A DNA stretch of 47,511 nt from a virus. Location of the stretch: positions 1 to 47,511 of IMG/VR virus record IMGVR_UViG_3300046352_000049; one strand, written 5' to 3'. A program made the translations under genes and the position numbers. Positions 1 through 7,759 of the stretch are shown piece after piece; position 1 is the first letter of the stretch; each line of letters opens with the position of its first letter. Under the pieces are notes generated by a model. It made no database searches. It was not told the origin of the DNA and was given only the letters and a program-made list of their open reading frames with translations.

Positions 1-458
1 AGAATTGGCTGGCCTTTCGTGATGCCGTGGGCGGCTACCCGCTGACAAATGAAGCGAACACACTCTGCTGAGAGTTGCTGTTCTGTAATGTCTTCAGGCC
101 CAAATGTTTCAATGTGCTTTGCCATGTCCAGCAGTATTTGGTGTGCTTGCTCATCCGTCAGCGGCTTGCGCTGTGCTGGTGGGGATGTGAGGGGAATTGC
201 TTTGTATCCCTTGGCAGCAAGCAATGGCTCATTCTTTTTGAAAGAAAGTTCTTTTAACTCTGGCTTTTTCCCGCACTGGTGAAGATACGCAATAGGCTCC
301 TGCTCATGCGGCTTCGCCACGGGTGCTGGCTGCTCTGCCAGGGCTTCGCGGGCAGTGTGGATAGCATCACAAGTAGAGATACGTCCAAGACCTGCTTCTT
401 CATACCAACAAAGCTCTGTTAGAACTTTCTTCAGAGCTTCAGTTTGCTTGCTTTGCAT
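1..458 (-). CDS. Modular phage hypothetical protein, C-terminus off the left edge
   Basis: An open frame of 152 codons runs from an ATG off the left edge with no stop. A GAGGG lies upstream as a possible ribosome site, and the ATG overlaps the end of the preceding gene by 20 bases. The protein is hydrophilic, with an N-terminal helix-like part, an EPIAYLHQCG segment near residue 55, a GYKAIPLTSPPAQ hinge and then a KPLTDEQ segment. This EPxAxL...SPPxxxxLTDE layout is typical of mosaic hypothetical proteins of phages and mobile elements of Proteobacteria; no function is known. Codons for residues 55-96 lie in the 127-base repeat shared with the right end of the window. On the closed map the same N-terminus continues at 47511 into a different C-terminus, giving 141 residues. 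The part below base 170 is therefore an alternative tail. Confidence 0.75.
   Translation of the reverse strand, partial: MQSKQTEALKKVLTELCWYEEAGLGRISTCDAIHTAREALAEQPAPVAKPHEQEPIAYLHQCGKKPELKELSFKKNEPLLAAKGYKAIPLTSPPAQRKPLTDEQAHQILLDMAKHIETFGPEDITEQQLSAECVRFICQRVAAHGITKGQPI
170..296. repeat. 127-base direct repeat, left copy
   Basis: This stretch is identical to the last 127 bases of the window. Base 169 (c) differs from 47384 (t), so the match begins exactly here. A perfect repeat of 127 bases at a contig end matches the largest k-mer commonly used by short-read assemblers and usually marks a circular or terminally redundant molecule. It lies inside coding sequence, and both copies are read in the same frame. 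Confidence 0.95.
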
Positions 459-690
459 ATCCAGAACCCTCACTCTGATAAGGTTTAAAGAACTTCATAA
501 TCTTCTGCAAACCATTCACATTATAGTTTGGCAGCTTGTACATACGTTTCTTAATCGTTGTAATAGTGCTAGCAAAGAATGCCTTGTCCTTCTCATTGTC
601 AGCTTTGTCAAAGCTTTGGAATGCAGCTTCCAATTGACCCTGCAACATCAACGATTCTTGCAATGTGTTTGTAACGCCTGATTTGCTCAT
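439..690 (-). CDS. Hypothetical protein, 83 aa
   Basis: Small, charged, probably helical cytoplasmic protein, MSKSGVTNTLQ at the N-terminus, with a basic middle (TTIKKRMYKL, residues 44-53) and no membrane segment or cysteine motif. The ATG overlaps the stop of the gene before it (ATGA), and AAGGA sits six bases ahead, so the start is well supported and translation is probably coupled. It overlaps the start of the modular gene by 20 bases. Not recognised; by position it belongs to the last part of the leftward transcript before the replication genes on the closed map. Confidence 0.75.
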   Translation of the reverse strand: MSKSGVTNTLQESLMLQGQLEAAFQSFDKADNEKDKAFFASTITTIKKRMYKLPNYNVNGLQKIMKFFKPYQSEGSGYAKQAN

Positions 691-908
691 TTTGATTCCT
701 TACGTTTAAAGAGAACTGGTACTTGCTTCAATGCTTGGTTCTGAAGCTTTTCGATTTGAGAGAGAAAGTCTTCCATAAATGCAATAGCATCCATCTGACC
801 ATACGTCAGAATGTCAGGATCGCCTACTGCCTTATCAAGCTTGATACGTGCTTGACGAACGTTGAGACGATTAAAGTCTCGGATGTCAATTTCTGAAATG
901 CCACTCAT
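687..908 (-). CDS. Hypothetical protein, 73 aa
   Basis: Short hydrophilic protein starting MSGISEIDIRDFN, with a helical stretch FMEDFLSQIEKLQNQ near residues 44-58 that could form a coiled coil and a basic C-terminus (LFKRKESK). GGAG lies eight bases before the ATG. It overlaps the next gene by four bases and follows the ATP-grasp gene by 27 bases, so it is in the same transcription unit. No family recognised; it may be an accessory subunit, but nothing in the sequence shows this. Confidence 0.75.
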   Translation of the reverse strand: MSGISEIDIRDFNRLNVRQARIKLDKAVGDPDILTYGQMDAIAFMEDFLSQIEKLQNQALKQVPVLFKRKESK

Positions 909-935
909 GTCTTATTCTCCAGTGGGAAAGAGCTA

Positions 936-1709
936 TTACCCTTGTTCATTGATTTTCTCGCCAAACATTGTAAAAACTTCTACATATTTATTCAATGTTT
1001 CACCAGCAAGGCCACAAGCGGTGTTAACTTCGAGCACATAATATGTATTACGCTTTGCATTGTAAATCATATCCACTGCACCGAAGTCAAGACCTAACTG
1101 CTTGACAGCCATGATAGCTGCCTGCTTAGCGTCATCAGGAACATCAACATCAATGTGTGCATAGATGAATCCGTTACCGTGATTGCGTACTTGCCAGTTC
1201 ACCTTGTCGTCAGCAACATCCTTGTTACGTGCCTTACGCTGAACAAAGAACACCTCGTTACGAAACACATGAAGGCGATATTCGTCAGTCTTAGCAATGT
1301 ACTTGACATACAGCTTGGCATCGTCACTGAGGGAGCTGTTCTCGTCATCCTTATGTACAAGACGGATGCCTTCGCCGCTGTGACCTGTAAGCTTATGTCG
1401 CTCCACTACGATAACACCCTTAGCAAGCCACTTAGAAGCCTCGTCCTTGGACGTTGTGTACTGAGGGATAGGACAGTGGCCATCAAGGGCTTTAAACGTT
1501 TGCAGCTTGTTTGCGGCCTTCTTAATGTTATCGGGGTGATTGAGGATGTAAGGGGCATCAATGTCCCGCTTGACACCAGATGCACCCCAGTTGATGACAG
1601 GAACCTTCAACTTTAGAGCACGTCCCTTGTGCTTGATACGTTTAATACCAAGGGCTCGGGACAATGATTTAGCTGATGCGCTGTATTCGTTGTATGGATA
1701 GATTTTCAT
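936..1709 (-). CDS. ATP-grasp carboxylate-amine ligase (RimK-like)
   Basis: Predicted cytoplasmic ligase of 257 residues that would activate a carboxylate with ATP and join it to an amine. Seen in the protein: PVINWG (37-42) and a central domain with a glycine-containing nucleotide loop (KLTGHSGEGI, 106-115). DEYRLHVF follows (142-149), then the metal-binding end GAVDMIY (210-216) and YVLEVNTACGL (224-234), the acidic/Asn signature of RimK-type ATP-grasp folds. Its ATG overlaps the stop of the amidoligase gene by four bases, so the two are almost certainly made together. In phages with this gene set the ATP-grasp enzyme accompanies amidoligases and glutamine amidotransferases. Its substrate is unknown. 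The assignment to ATP-grasp is strong; peptide ligation rather than another amide bond is inference. Confidence 0.85.
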   Translation of the reverse strand: MKIYPYNEYSASAKSLSRALGIKRIKHKGRALKLKVPVINWGASGVKRDIDAPYILNHPDNIKKAANKLQTFKALDGHCPIPQYTTSKDEASKWLAKGVIVVERHKLTGHSGEGIRLVHKDDENSSLSDDAKLYVKYIAKTDEYRLHVFRNEVFFVQRKARNKDVADDKVNWQVRNHGNGFIYAHIDVDVPDDAKQAAIMAVKQLGLDFGAVDMIYNAKRNTYYVLEVNTACGLAGETLNKYVEVFTMFGEKINEQG

Positions 1710-2767
1710 AGCTCAGCTCCGATATGAGCAATAATACCTTGCCCCACTAAGAGTTTCTCGAGCTTTGCGACTCGACGGACAGGTTCTGGGGCATAGTTGG
1801 CGTGACGCAATTGAGGCACATCATCCATATCCTCTTGTACTGCACGAATAGCTCTGTCCATACGTTGTTTTAAACGCATCTGTTCTGCTTCGTATTGCAT
1901 ACGCACCTCTTCTTCACGTTTGAGGATTTCTAGCTTACGCTGTTCCTTACGTCCTTCGTCGTTAGTGTATGCATATGGCAGCTCCAGAGTGATGGAGAAG
2001 GCATGTCGAATGTCGTTCACCTCGTCCTCATAAGAGAAGAAACGATATTCATCCTGCAATACAGTACCCATGAATTCAGATGGACTCATCTTAACGAATG
2101 CATCATGAATTGCTTGAGGATCTTTGTGTTGCTTAGCAAACTCACGGATGTTATACAGAGCACGTAGCCACGTACTGATATAAGGCACTGAGAGATTACC
2201 TTGCATAGCACGAAACTCTAGGCTACCGTATTGTTTTGTAGCTGCAAGATTGATGGATGCATACTTAGCAGTCTCTTTCGAGAAATAATCTAGCATCTTA
2301 GGGCCTTTGTTGAACAGGCCGTATAACAGCTCAGACAATCCCTCTGCATCTTGCATACGCAGACAGAAACGATTACCGATACGTTCATTCCCGCAATACC
2401 GTACCAATGCATTCTCCAGCAGGAGGTATGTATAAACTGTGTTGAGATATTGATCGAACGTCAAGTCTTGCACATTCATGTGAACATGGACACTGGTGCG
2501 GAACGAGAAGTTCAGCTCAGCATTATTATCTGCCTGATATTTAGCCAGACTCTCCAGCTCCTTGATTGAGTCTTCAAGGGAGTGAGGACGACGGAACACC
2601 CACTCGGCACGACCATGAGGATATTCACCACGGAGGGAGCCGTCATCAACAGTGTTCCAGATATCGTTTTTTGGGACAGCAAGGTTATTACCTTCGCACT
2701 CAATCTCGATACCGAAGTCACCGTCTTGGCGTTTACGCAGCTGCAAAAGTTCGTACAGTTTTGTCAT
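1706..2767 (-). CDS. Amidoligase (glutamine synthetase-like fold)
   Basis: Predicted ATP-dependent ligase of 353 residues. The conserved blocks of the Amidoligase_2 family are visible in order: FGIEIECEG (18-26, metal-binding glutamates), VDDGSLRGEYPHGRAEWVF (40-58), TSVHVHMNV (91-99) and INLAATKQYGSLEFRAMQGN (172-191). The C-terminal 100 residues are rich in Glu, Arg and Lys and look helical (LKREEEVRMQYEAEQMR). Enzymes of this fold form amide or isopeptide bonds. It overlaps the ATP-grasp gene by four bases and the upstream unknown gene by 35. With the second ligase two genes upstream, this cassette holds two glutamine synthetase-fold ligases and one ATP-grasp ligase. The target is unknown. 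Confidence 0.85.
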   Translation of the reverse strand: MTKLYELLQLRKRQDGDFGIEIECEGNNLAVPKNDIWNTVDDGSLRGEYPHGRAEWVFRRPHSLEDSIKELESLAKYQADNNAELNFSFRTSVHVHMNVQDLTFDQYLNTVYTYLLLENALVRYCGNERIGNRFCLRMQDAEGLSELLYGLFNKGPKMLDYFSKETAKYASINLAATKQYGSLEFRAMQGNLSVPYISTWLRALYNIREFAKQHKDPQAIHDAFVKMSPSEFMGTVLQDEYRFFSYEDEVNDIRHAFSITLELPYAYTNDEGRKEQRKLEILKREEEVRMQYEAEQMRLKQRMDRAIRAVQEDMDDVPQLRHANYAPEPVRRVAKLEKLLVGQGIIAHIGAEL

Positions 2768-3350
2768 AGTGATTCTCTACAAGAATTTCAAGGAATTGAT
2801 AAGGAGCATCAAACAGGATACGCCCTGTTGTGGACATACGAGAAGGGATAACACCTACACGTTTTTGCTTGAAGTAGATGTTACGGTTGGAGTCAACAGC
2901 GAATTGCTTATCGAAGGCACAGCTGCCACCATTCTCTTTTGCAATCGTGATAGCATCGCGGAATGTCGGGTAGTCATTGAGCAATGCCTGACCCCATCCA
3001 CGGACATTCATAGACATAACTTGGTCATAGGCAACACGCCAGCGATCGTTCCGATGTTCCAGTACATGAACAGCTACATTGCTTGTAGTGAGCCCGATAC
3101 TGAATCGTCGTGCGGGATTACGTACAGCATAGAATGCATGACCGTTGTTGTTGATGAAGCCGATACGTCCCAACGAAGGCTTGAAGTCAACTTGCTTGAA
3201 TGGGACGATGTTCTTCTTACCTGAAATTAGGCCAAGCATGTGCATGTCTTTGTTACGATCAACACAAAGGACACGAGCTGGTCGTCCCTTGTACATGATG
3301 ATGGATTTTGCATACAGCTGGTCAAGGTCAGCAGCTGAGATATCAACCAT
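2733..3350 (-). CDS. Unknown conserved protein of the ligase cassette
   Basis: About 205 residues from the ATG chosen here, which follows a GAGGTG ribosome site and overlaps the last codons of the COOH-NH2 ligase gene; an ATG ten codons upstream has no such site. The N-terminus (VDISAADLDQLYAKSIIMYKGRPARVLCV) looks beta-rich. The middle has FINNNGHAFYAVRNPARRFSIGL and the end YQFLEILVENHYDKTVRTF. It has no membrane segment and no recognisable catalytic motif. It lies between two predicted ligase genes, overlapping both, so it probably serves the same pathway, perhaps as a scaffold, carrier or acceptor protein. Not recognised beyond that. Confidence 0.75.
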   Translation of the reverse strand: MVDISAADLDQLYAKSIIMYKGRPARVLCVDRNKDMHMLGLISGKKNIVPFKQVDFKPSLGRIGFINNNGHAFYAVRNPARRFSIGLTTSNVAVHVLEHRNDRWRVAYDQVMSMNVRGWGQALLNDYPTFRDAITIAKENGGSCAFDKQFAVDSNRNIYFKQKRVGVIPSRMSTTGRILFDAPYQFLEILVENHYDKTVRTFAAA

Positions 3351-4134
3351 AGCACACCTCAATTCCTTCAGCTTTGACAATCTTCATAGCTTCTTTCTTG
3401 TTGCTAGTGTTAATGATTTCTTGAATGTCACCGTACTTGGCGGATAAATCGTTACCATTAGACAATGCATTCATGCCAGCCAAGGTGTTACGATAGACCC
3501 AACGCATCAGTGCCTCACTCTTGAGCCATGCGTTAGAGAGGGTACGATACTCAACGCCATAAGGTTTGAATCGGCAGCAACCTGCCTTGCCATACATCTC
3601 ACGGCGCTCAGTGTCAGAGTCATACGCAAGGCTTGGAAGGCCGAGATAGAAGTCCATCTGTTTGACAGCAGCTTGACCCATGCTCACATGACCGGGATCG
3701 TTAATGTCTTGATTGTTAGTCCATCCGATATGCACATGACCTGATGCTGTACGCATAGGACGATTGCCATTAGGCTTATTGTTAACAGTCCCGTGCCATG
3801 CGTTGTAGTCAGGATCACAGCCCAGCTCGAGAGCTTCCATTGGTTGCTGAGCGATGTAGTCCTTGTCAAAGTGAGCCACAGGTACAGTGACTACTTCGTA
3901 ATCAGGAACCATCAACTTCATGGTGTTGAATACGTCTTGCACGTTAATGCAAAACTCATCTTCAGATGCAGCAGGGTCGATGTTAAATTCGAGAGCCATA
4001 CCGTCCACTTGGACAGCACCTCGATTAACCTTCTGCGGATTCTTTTTATCACCACGAATCAAACCATACGCTGATTTGAATACACCATTTTGTTTGACAA
4101 ACACTTCAGGGTCACAGCCCACAAGAAATTTCAT
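3343..4134 (-). CDS. phiEco32-type COOH-NH2 ligase (type 2)
   Basis: A 263-residue ligase with a glutamine synthetase-like fold. The motifs are GCDPEVFV (6-13), VQVDGMALEFNIDPA (41-55), RTASGHVHIGW (128-138) and PYGVEYRTLSNAWL (191-204), with the acidic and histidine residues expected to hold ATP and metal. This pattern is that of the family named after phage phiEco32 (PF14395). It should join a carboxyl to an amino group at the cost of ATP. It sits just after the class II amidotransferase gene, whose ammonia or aminated product it might use. The overlap with the following gene implies coupled translation. Family assignment is strong; the substrate is not known. Confidence 0.85.
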   Translation of the reverse strand: MKFLVGCDPEVFVKQNGVFKSAYGLIRGDKKNPQKVNRGAVQVDGMALEFNIDPAASEDEFCINVQDVFNTMKLMVPDYEVVTVPVAHFDKDYIAQQPMEALELGCDPDYNAWHGTVNNKPNGNRPMRTASGHVHIGWTNNQDINDPGHVSMGQAAVKQMDFYLGLPSLAYDSDTERREMYGKAGCCRFKPYGVEYRTLSNAWLKSEALMRWVYRNTLAGMNALSNGNDLSAKYGDIQEIINTSNKKEAMKIVKAEGIEVCYG

Positions 4135-4180
4135 ATTAACCTCGAAAAGAAAAAGGAATTAGATTAGGATAGTTACAACA

Positions 4181-5527
4181 TTAGTTACGCACACCTCCTG
4201 CAATTTGAACATACTCAGTAACTTCATGGTCACTGACGCAGCTTGAACACAAGCATTGCCCTTCAGTAGTCAACGCATGACGATCAGATGGGAGCACACT
4301 GCTGCTGCACCACACGCAGTCACCGTACTTACCAATCCAGTCATTCATGTTATACATCTGTGCATCATGGCCGGGATAGACGGCATCATCAACAGGATCA
4401 ACCCATGGAGCATCGTCCCACTTGACGCTGGAACCCAACACCTTGTAGTACATGCCTTCTTTGCTGTCAATCTTAAGTTCACCAATGTCAACAATCAGCT
4501 CTTCACCTAAGCGTTTGTGTGGACGGTCCACTTTACGAGGGGTGTAGTAGAGACGGATGCTGGCAGATGGCATACTGTCATCAAAGCAGGCAAAGTAAGG
4601 AGCACCGTTCTTGTCAGAGCAAACTTCCAATAGTTCAACACGTACATTCTTAGTGTAGGCGTAGCCATTTTTTGAAGTCTGAGACAGGGTTGTTTCGGGA
4701 ACCACCCCCTGCTTTTTTACTTCGGTAGCAGTGAGAGGAATAACTTTGGCTGTTGTCTTGTTCTCGATCTGAGTGTGATTGACGAAGGTTTTTGTACTCT
4801 GCTGTGCATAACCTGCATATACAGGCTTGTAGGAAGCAGCAGCGTTGCGAGCAAGAGCCTTACCCAGTACACCGTTACGATCAACAGGGATGCTGTAGTG
4901 GACATTCTCTTTGAACAACTCAGGTACGCTGTGCTTGACGTTGTTACGTCCCAGAGCAGCTTCAATCATCCATGATTCTGATGCCCAGTACATGAACTTC
5001 TTGTCGTCTGTCATAGCCCAGAACAAGGGACGCTGATCGTTACGAAGGAAGTTGATTGATTCGTTGATCTTGTCCCACCACACCAATGCCCATGCACCGG
5101 CCATGTTCTCCAATGCGTCCTTCAAACCCATCTTGTCGATGTGGTGATACAGATTCTCGCTGTCAACAGTGAAGTCTTGTTGATCTTTGAGCTTCCACTT
5201 AGATGTCAATGTACCGTTGTGTACACCTACCAGTGTGGTGAAGTCAAATGGATGAGCGTTCTTGTTGGTGACATTACCCACTGTAGCATAGCGGTTGTGT
5301 CCGATGATGCAACGCTGAGTACCTGACATTGACTTAGTGTGTCGCTTGGTGTCAAACAACAAGTAAGGGTCGCCTAGTTCTTTGGCAATCTTCACCTCAC
5401 CTACACGAGGGACAACAGCAATACCTGTACTGTCAGTACCTCGCAAGCTGTCCATGATGAGAAGCTGATTGAAGATTTTCTCTTCAGTGAAAGTTGTTGG
5501 GCCAACTACGCCTACGATGCCGCACAT
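4181..5527 (-). CDS. Class II glutamine amidotransferase with C-terminal zinc ribbon
   Basis: The protein begins MCGIVGVVG, so Cys2 becomes the N-terminal nucleophile of a class II (Ntn-type) glutaminase. Supporting motifs are SLRGTDSTGIAVV (28-40), HNRYATVGNVTNKNAHPF, VGVHNGTL and the GAWALVWWD and RNDQRPLFW segments of the GlmS/PurF/asparagine synthetase glutaminase domain. It would release ammonia from glutamine for an amidation. The central 200 residues lack a recognisable phosphoribosyl, SIS or synthetase domain. The C-terminus has CVWC (404-407) and CLCSSC (425-430), a likely zinc ribbon, which is unusual for this family. It lies next to the ligase genes and is probably the nitrogen donor of the cassette. 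The acceptor is unknown. Confidence 0.85.
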   Translation of the reverse strand: MCGIVGVVGPTTFTEEKIFNQLLIMDSLRGTDSTGIAVVPRVGEVKIAKELGDPYLLFDTKRHTKSMSGTQRCIIGHNRYATVGNVTNKNAHPFDFTTLVGVHNGTLTSKWKLKDQQDFTVDSENLYHHIDKMGLKDALENMAGAWALVWWDKINESINFLRNDQRPLFWAMTDDKKFMYWASESWMIEAALGRNNVKHSVPELFKENVHYSIPVDRNGVLGKALARNAAASYKPVYAGYAQQSTKTFVNHTQIENKTTAKVIPLTATEVKKQGVVPETTLSQTSKNGYAYTKNVRVELLEVCSDKNGAPYFACFDDSMPSASIRLYYTPRKVDRPHKRLGEELIVDIGELKIDSKEGMYYKVLGSSVKWDDAPWVDPVDDAVYPGHDAQMYNMNDWIGKYGDCVWCSSSVLPSDRHALTTEGQCLCSSCVSDHEVTEYVQIAGGVRN

Positions 5528-5549
5528 AGAGTGTTCTCGATTGAATTGA

Positions 5550-5813
5550 TTAAATGTGATCTTCTTCGACCACTGGTTTGTAAATTGTATTCAGGGTTTC
5601 AAATGAACCATCTGAATTCTTCTTGATGACAATCGATGTTGTTACAGGCCCTTGACCTAATCTCGGGTGATTCATGGCGTATACACCAGCAATCTCGTAT
5701 GAGTTATCTTTACCAAGATACTTTTTATACCTTGCAACAATCTCGGGTTCAGTAAGTGTACGCTTGAGAAAGCGAGCGTTATTAACGTACTCAACTACAG
5801 GCTTAGTGGACAT
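5550..5813 (-). CDS. Hypothetical protein, 87 aa
   Basis: Small soluble protein (MSTKPVVEYVNN at the start) with a helical N-terminal half containing LTEPEIVARYKKYLG and a beta-like C-terminal half (GPVTTSIVIKKNSDGSFETL). It has no cysteine, signal or membrane segment. The ATG overlaps the end of a 34-codon proline-rich frame, and AAAGAG lies nearby as a weak ribosome site. It is between the amidotransferase gene and two small membrane or proline-rich genes in the leftward transcript. Not recognised. Confidence 0.7.
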   Translation of the reverse strand: MSTKPVVEYVNNARFLKRTLTEPEIVARYKKYLGKDNSYEIAGVYAMNHPRLGQGPVTTSIVIKKNSDGSFETLNTIYKPVVEEDHI

Positions 5814-5907
5814 AAACTTTCTCTTTCAACGGGAAGGGTTGAGGTTGATTGTAAGGAGTGGGGAAGGGCCACGTTGGTGGCTGAGGTGTGTTGACGGGAG
5901 CTATCAT
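5803..5907 (-). CDS. Possible proline-rich micropeptide, 34 aa
   Basis: A 34-codon frame read directly from the gap: it starts MIAPVNTPQPPTWPFPTPYN, ends in KEKVYVH and has ten prolines. Its ATG is three bases after the stop of the 58-residue membrane gene, and its own stop overlaps the start of the next gene, the arrangement of a coupled cistron. It has only a weak ribosome site (GTGG). It may be a real small protein or a chance frame in a short spacer; the exact fit between two genes is the main argument for it. Confidence 0.35.
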   Translation of the reverse strand: MIAPVNTPQPPTWPFPTPYNQPQPFPLKEKVYVH

Positions 5908-5910
5908 GGT

Positions 5911-6087
5911 TTACCACATATGCATGATGCCGAATTGAATGAGAGACACCACAATCAAGCCAAATGCCAGCCATTGTGAAGCCTCAATGAATCGTGTGAG
6001 CTTGGGTTTGTAATACAATGTATTGTCCCACACACTGTCAATAACGAAACAGATAGCCATGATGAGGATACCGAGAGCGAAGTACAT
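5911..6087 (-). CDS. Small two-span membrane protein, 58 aa
   Basis: Found by reading the gap before the class I amidotransferase gene. It has a perfect AAGGAG seven bases ahead of the ATG. The first segment (ALGILIMAICFVI, residues 4-16) and the second (WLAFGLIVVSLIQFGIMHMW, 39-58) are hydrophobic and separated by a polar loop with charged residues (DNTLYYKPKLTRFIEA). It is predicted to sit in the inner membrane. Its place 11 bases after the class I amidotransferase gene links it to the ligase cassette. It might anchor or export something, or act in superinfection exclusion; nothing in the sequence decides this. Confidence 0.65.
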   Translation of the reverse strand: MYFALGILIMAICFVIDSVWDNTLYYKPKLTRFIEASQWLAFGLIVVSLIQFGIMHMW

Positions 6088-6098
6088 TTAGATTCTCC

Positions 6099-6737
6099 TT
6101 AGCAAGTGCAACCGAGGGGCGATGTGACCAAATACTTTTCCAGCAAGCCAGAGAAGTAAGCATGCATGTTGGTATATTTAATACCACCAAATTCAGGGTG
6201 AGGCTGAAAGCACAGGCAATTCGTATCGGGGTAGTACACCACCTCAATGTCCTCACTAGACACCTCGCGCTTGAATACACCCTCTTCAAACCACAGGCGT
6301 TCACCCTTAAGGCATGCTGTAGCCACCAGGACGGCCTTGGAGGAGGGTTTCATCATCTGGTGATGGGTAGATGACACCCACACCATTTCGCCTGTCTCAA
6401 CGTCTGTAATCAGATGGTCAGCACAATGGCTACGTACATCCTGATACATCTCACCACCTGACATAACGTTCAGGAACTGAGCACCACGGCAGATACCCAC
6501 CATAGGAATGTCACGTTCCTTGCAGATATTGAAGATGTCAGCTTCATGACGATCACGATAGACGTTACATCCTGTTGTCTGATGGCGCTCATGTCCATAG
6601 AACGAAGGAGTTACGTCTTCACCACCTGTGAAGCAGACAAGTTCAGCATGGTCAATACTGTCAACGACATTGTATTGCATCTGTTCAAACATGTATTGGT
6701 AGCCTGAACTACCGTTGACAATGTATACGTTCTTCAT
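6099..6737 (-). CDS. Class I glutamine amidotransferase / gamma-glutamyl hydrolase (peptidase C26-like)
   Basis: A 212-residue protein with the class I glutaminase fold. FTGGEDVTPSFYG (36-48) resembles the PuuD/C26 start motif; GICRGAQFLN (81-90) carries the nucleophile Cys83; FQPHPEF (177-183) supplies the catalytic His180 and Glu182. Relatives hydrolyse gamma-glutamyl amides, such as gamma-glutamyl-GABA or polyglutamate tails, or donate ammonia from glutamine. In this cassette it could remove a gamma-glutamyl group made by the ligases or trim their product. It overlaps the preceding gene by four bases (ATGA). The catalytic triad is complete, so an active enzyme is likely; the substrate is inference. 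Confidence 0.85.
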   Translation of the reverse strand: MKNVYIVNGSSGYQYMFEQMQYNVVDSIDHAELVCFTGGEDVTPSFYGHERHQTTGCNVYRDRHEADIFNICKERDIPMVGICRGAQFLNVMSGGEMYQDVRSHCADHLITDVETGEMVWVSSTHHQMMKPSSKAVLVATACLKGERLWFEEGVFKREVSSEDIEVVYYPDTNCLCFQPHPEFGGIKYTNMHAYFSGLLEKYLVTSPLGCTC

Positions 6738-7726
6738 TTGATTTCCTTTGCAAAAAGATTAGCTACTCGGATGAGGTTGTCAGGGTTGTCGAACTTGATA
6801 GAATCGAAGGATGCTCCCCATTCTCGTTGTTCCTTCGTAACAATGTGCTTGAGCTTTGCCGTCACGTAATTAAACAAGCTTACGTCTGTCTTCACAAGAG
6901 CTTGTTGAATCAACGGATCAATTCTGTAATCATGTCCGCTTGCCTCTTGATATGACACGCCGGAACACTTAGCAAATTTTCCTGTGTTAAAGAAACTGGC
7001 ATATGCGTCCATTGTCATAGTGGCATTGTTAAGAACGTGATGACCTCCGGGGAAGAGGTTAAAAGAATTCAAACCACGTGACAATTGAGAGACAATGTAT
7101 GCTACGTTAGGGCTGTAATTCAAATCCAGCAAACGTTGGAAGATAGGCAGGCAATTATCAAACTCAGAGCCTGTACGAAGGGCTATAGCAGCCGCTACGC
7201 AGAACCAAAACTCTTTGGTGAGGTCAAGGTATACACCGCTGGTATAAACCTCTTCAAGAGGCTTCTGAATGAACGCATCTTTCCAAGGGCTCTCAGTGAG
7301 GATGTATTGAACATGACGCTTGTAACGTTCAGCTGCTTCACCCTTGTATTTGGCAACGTGTCCTGATACGTTCAATGCAACAGCAAGCAGCTTTTTACCC
7401 TGTTCTGCGGCAGAATAGTAACGTCCACCGTATGTCAATCGAGCATGACAAACATCTTTAACTTGGAAACGACGAAGACCGCCTTCAAATTCCAATGCAT
7501 AGCTGCAAACGCTTACACCTGCTTTAGTAACCTTATCTGTCAGTTCTTGCAACAGGGGAACACCAACAGCAGGTTCCTCTTGTTCCTTACGAACGAAAGA
7601 AGATGATTGATAACGACGTCCTGCAATGAAAATAAATTCATTAACTACACGTTCAACATAGTAAGGCACATCCTTACGAAGCATACCTTTACCTTGATAA
7701 AATACCTTATCGCCTTCGGCAAACAT
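6734..7726 (-). CDS. Hypothetical protein, 330 aa
   Basis: Starts MFAEGDKVFYQGKGM, a short beta-rich segment like those binding nucleic acid or partner proteins (residues 1-45). It is followed by a mostly helical body with TYGGRYYSAAEQGKKLLAVAL and, towards the C-terminus, HVLNNATMTMDAYASFFNTG. AAGGAAAT lies seven bases before the ATG. No catalytic motif was recognised. It overlaps the class I amidotransferase gene by four bases, and the 115 bases ahead of it hold a hairpin element and the probable transcription start region for this block. It could be a further member of the ligase cassette or an unrelated early protein. Confidence 0.7.
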   Translation of the reverse strand: MFAEGDKVFYQGKGMLRKDVPYYVERVVNEFIFIAGRRYQSSSFVRKEQEEPAVGVPLLQELTDKVTKAGVSVCSYALEFEGGLRRFQVKDVCHARLTYGGRYYSAAEQGKKLLAVALNVSGHVAKYKGEAAERYKRHVQYILTESPWKDAFIQKPLEEVYTSGVYLDLTKEFWFCVAAAIALRTGSEFDNCLPIFQRLLDLNYSPNVAYIVSQLSRGLNSFNLFPGGHHVLNNATMTMDAYASFFNTGKFAKCSGVSYQEASGHDYRIDPLIQQALVKTDVSLFNYVTAKLKHIVTKEQREWGASFDSIKFDNPDNLIRVANLFAKEIK

Positions 7727-7759
7727 ATTTATTTCCTTGTTTTTGGTGAGAAACGCTCA

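Noticed and set aside
170-296. The 127-base repeat as a natural direct terminal repeat or attachment site
   Set aside because: Its exact length equals a common assembly k-mer, it is coding in both copies, and there is no integrase gene.
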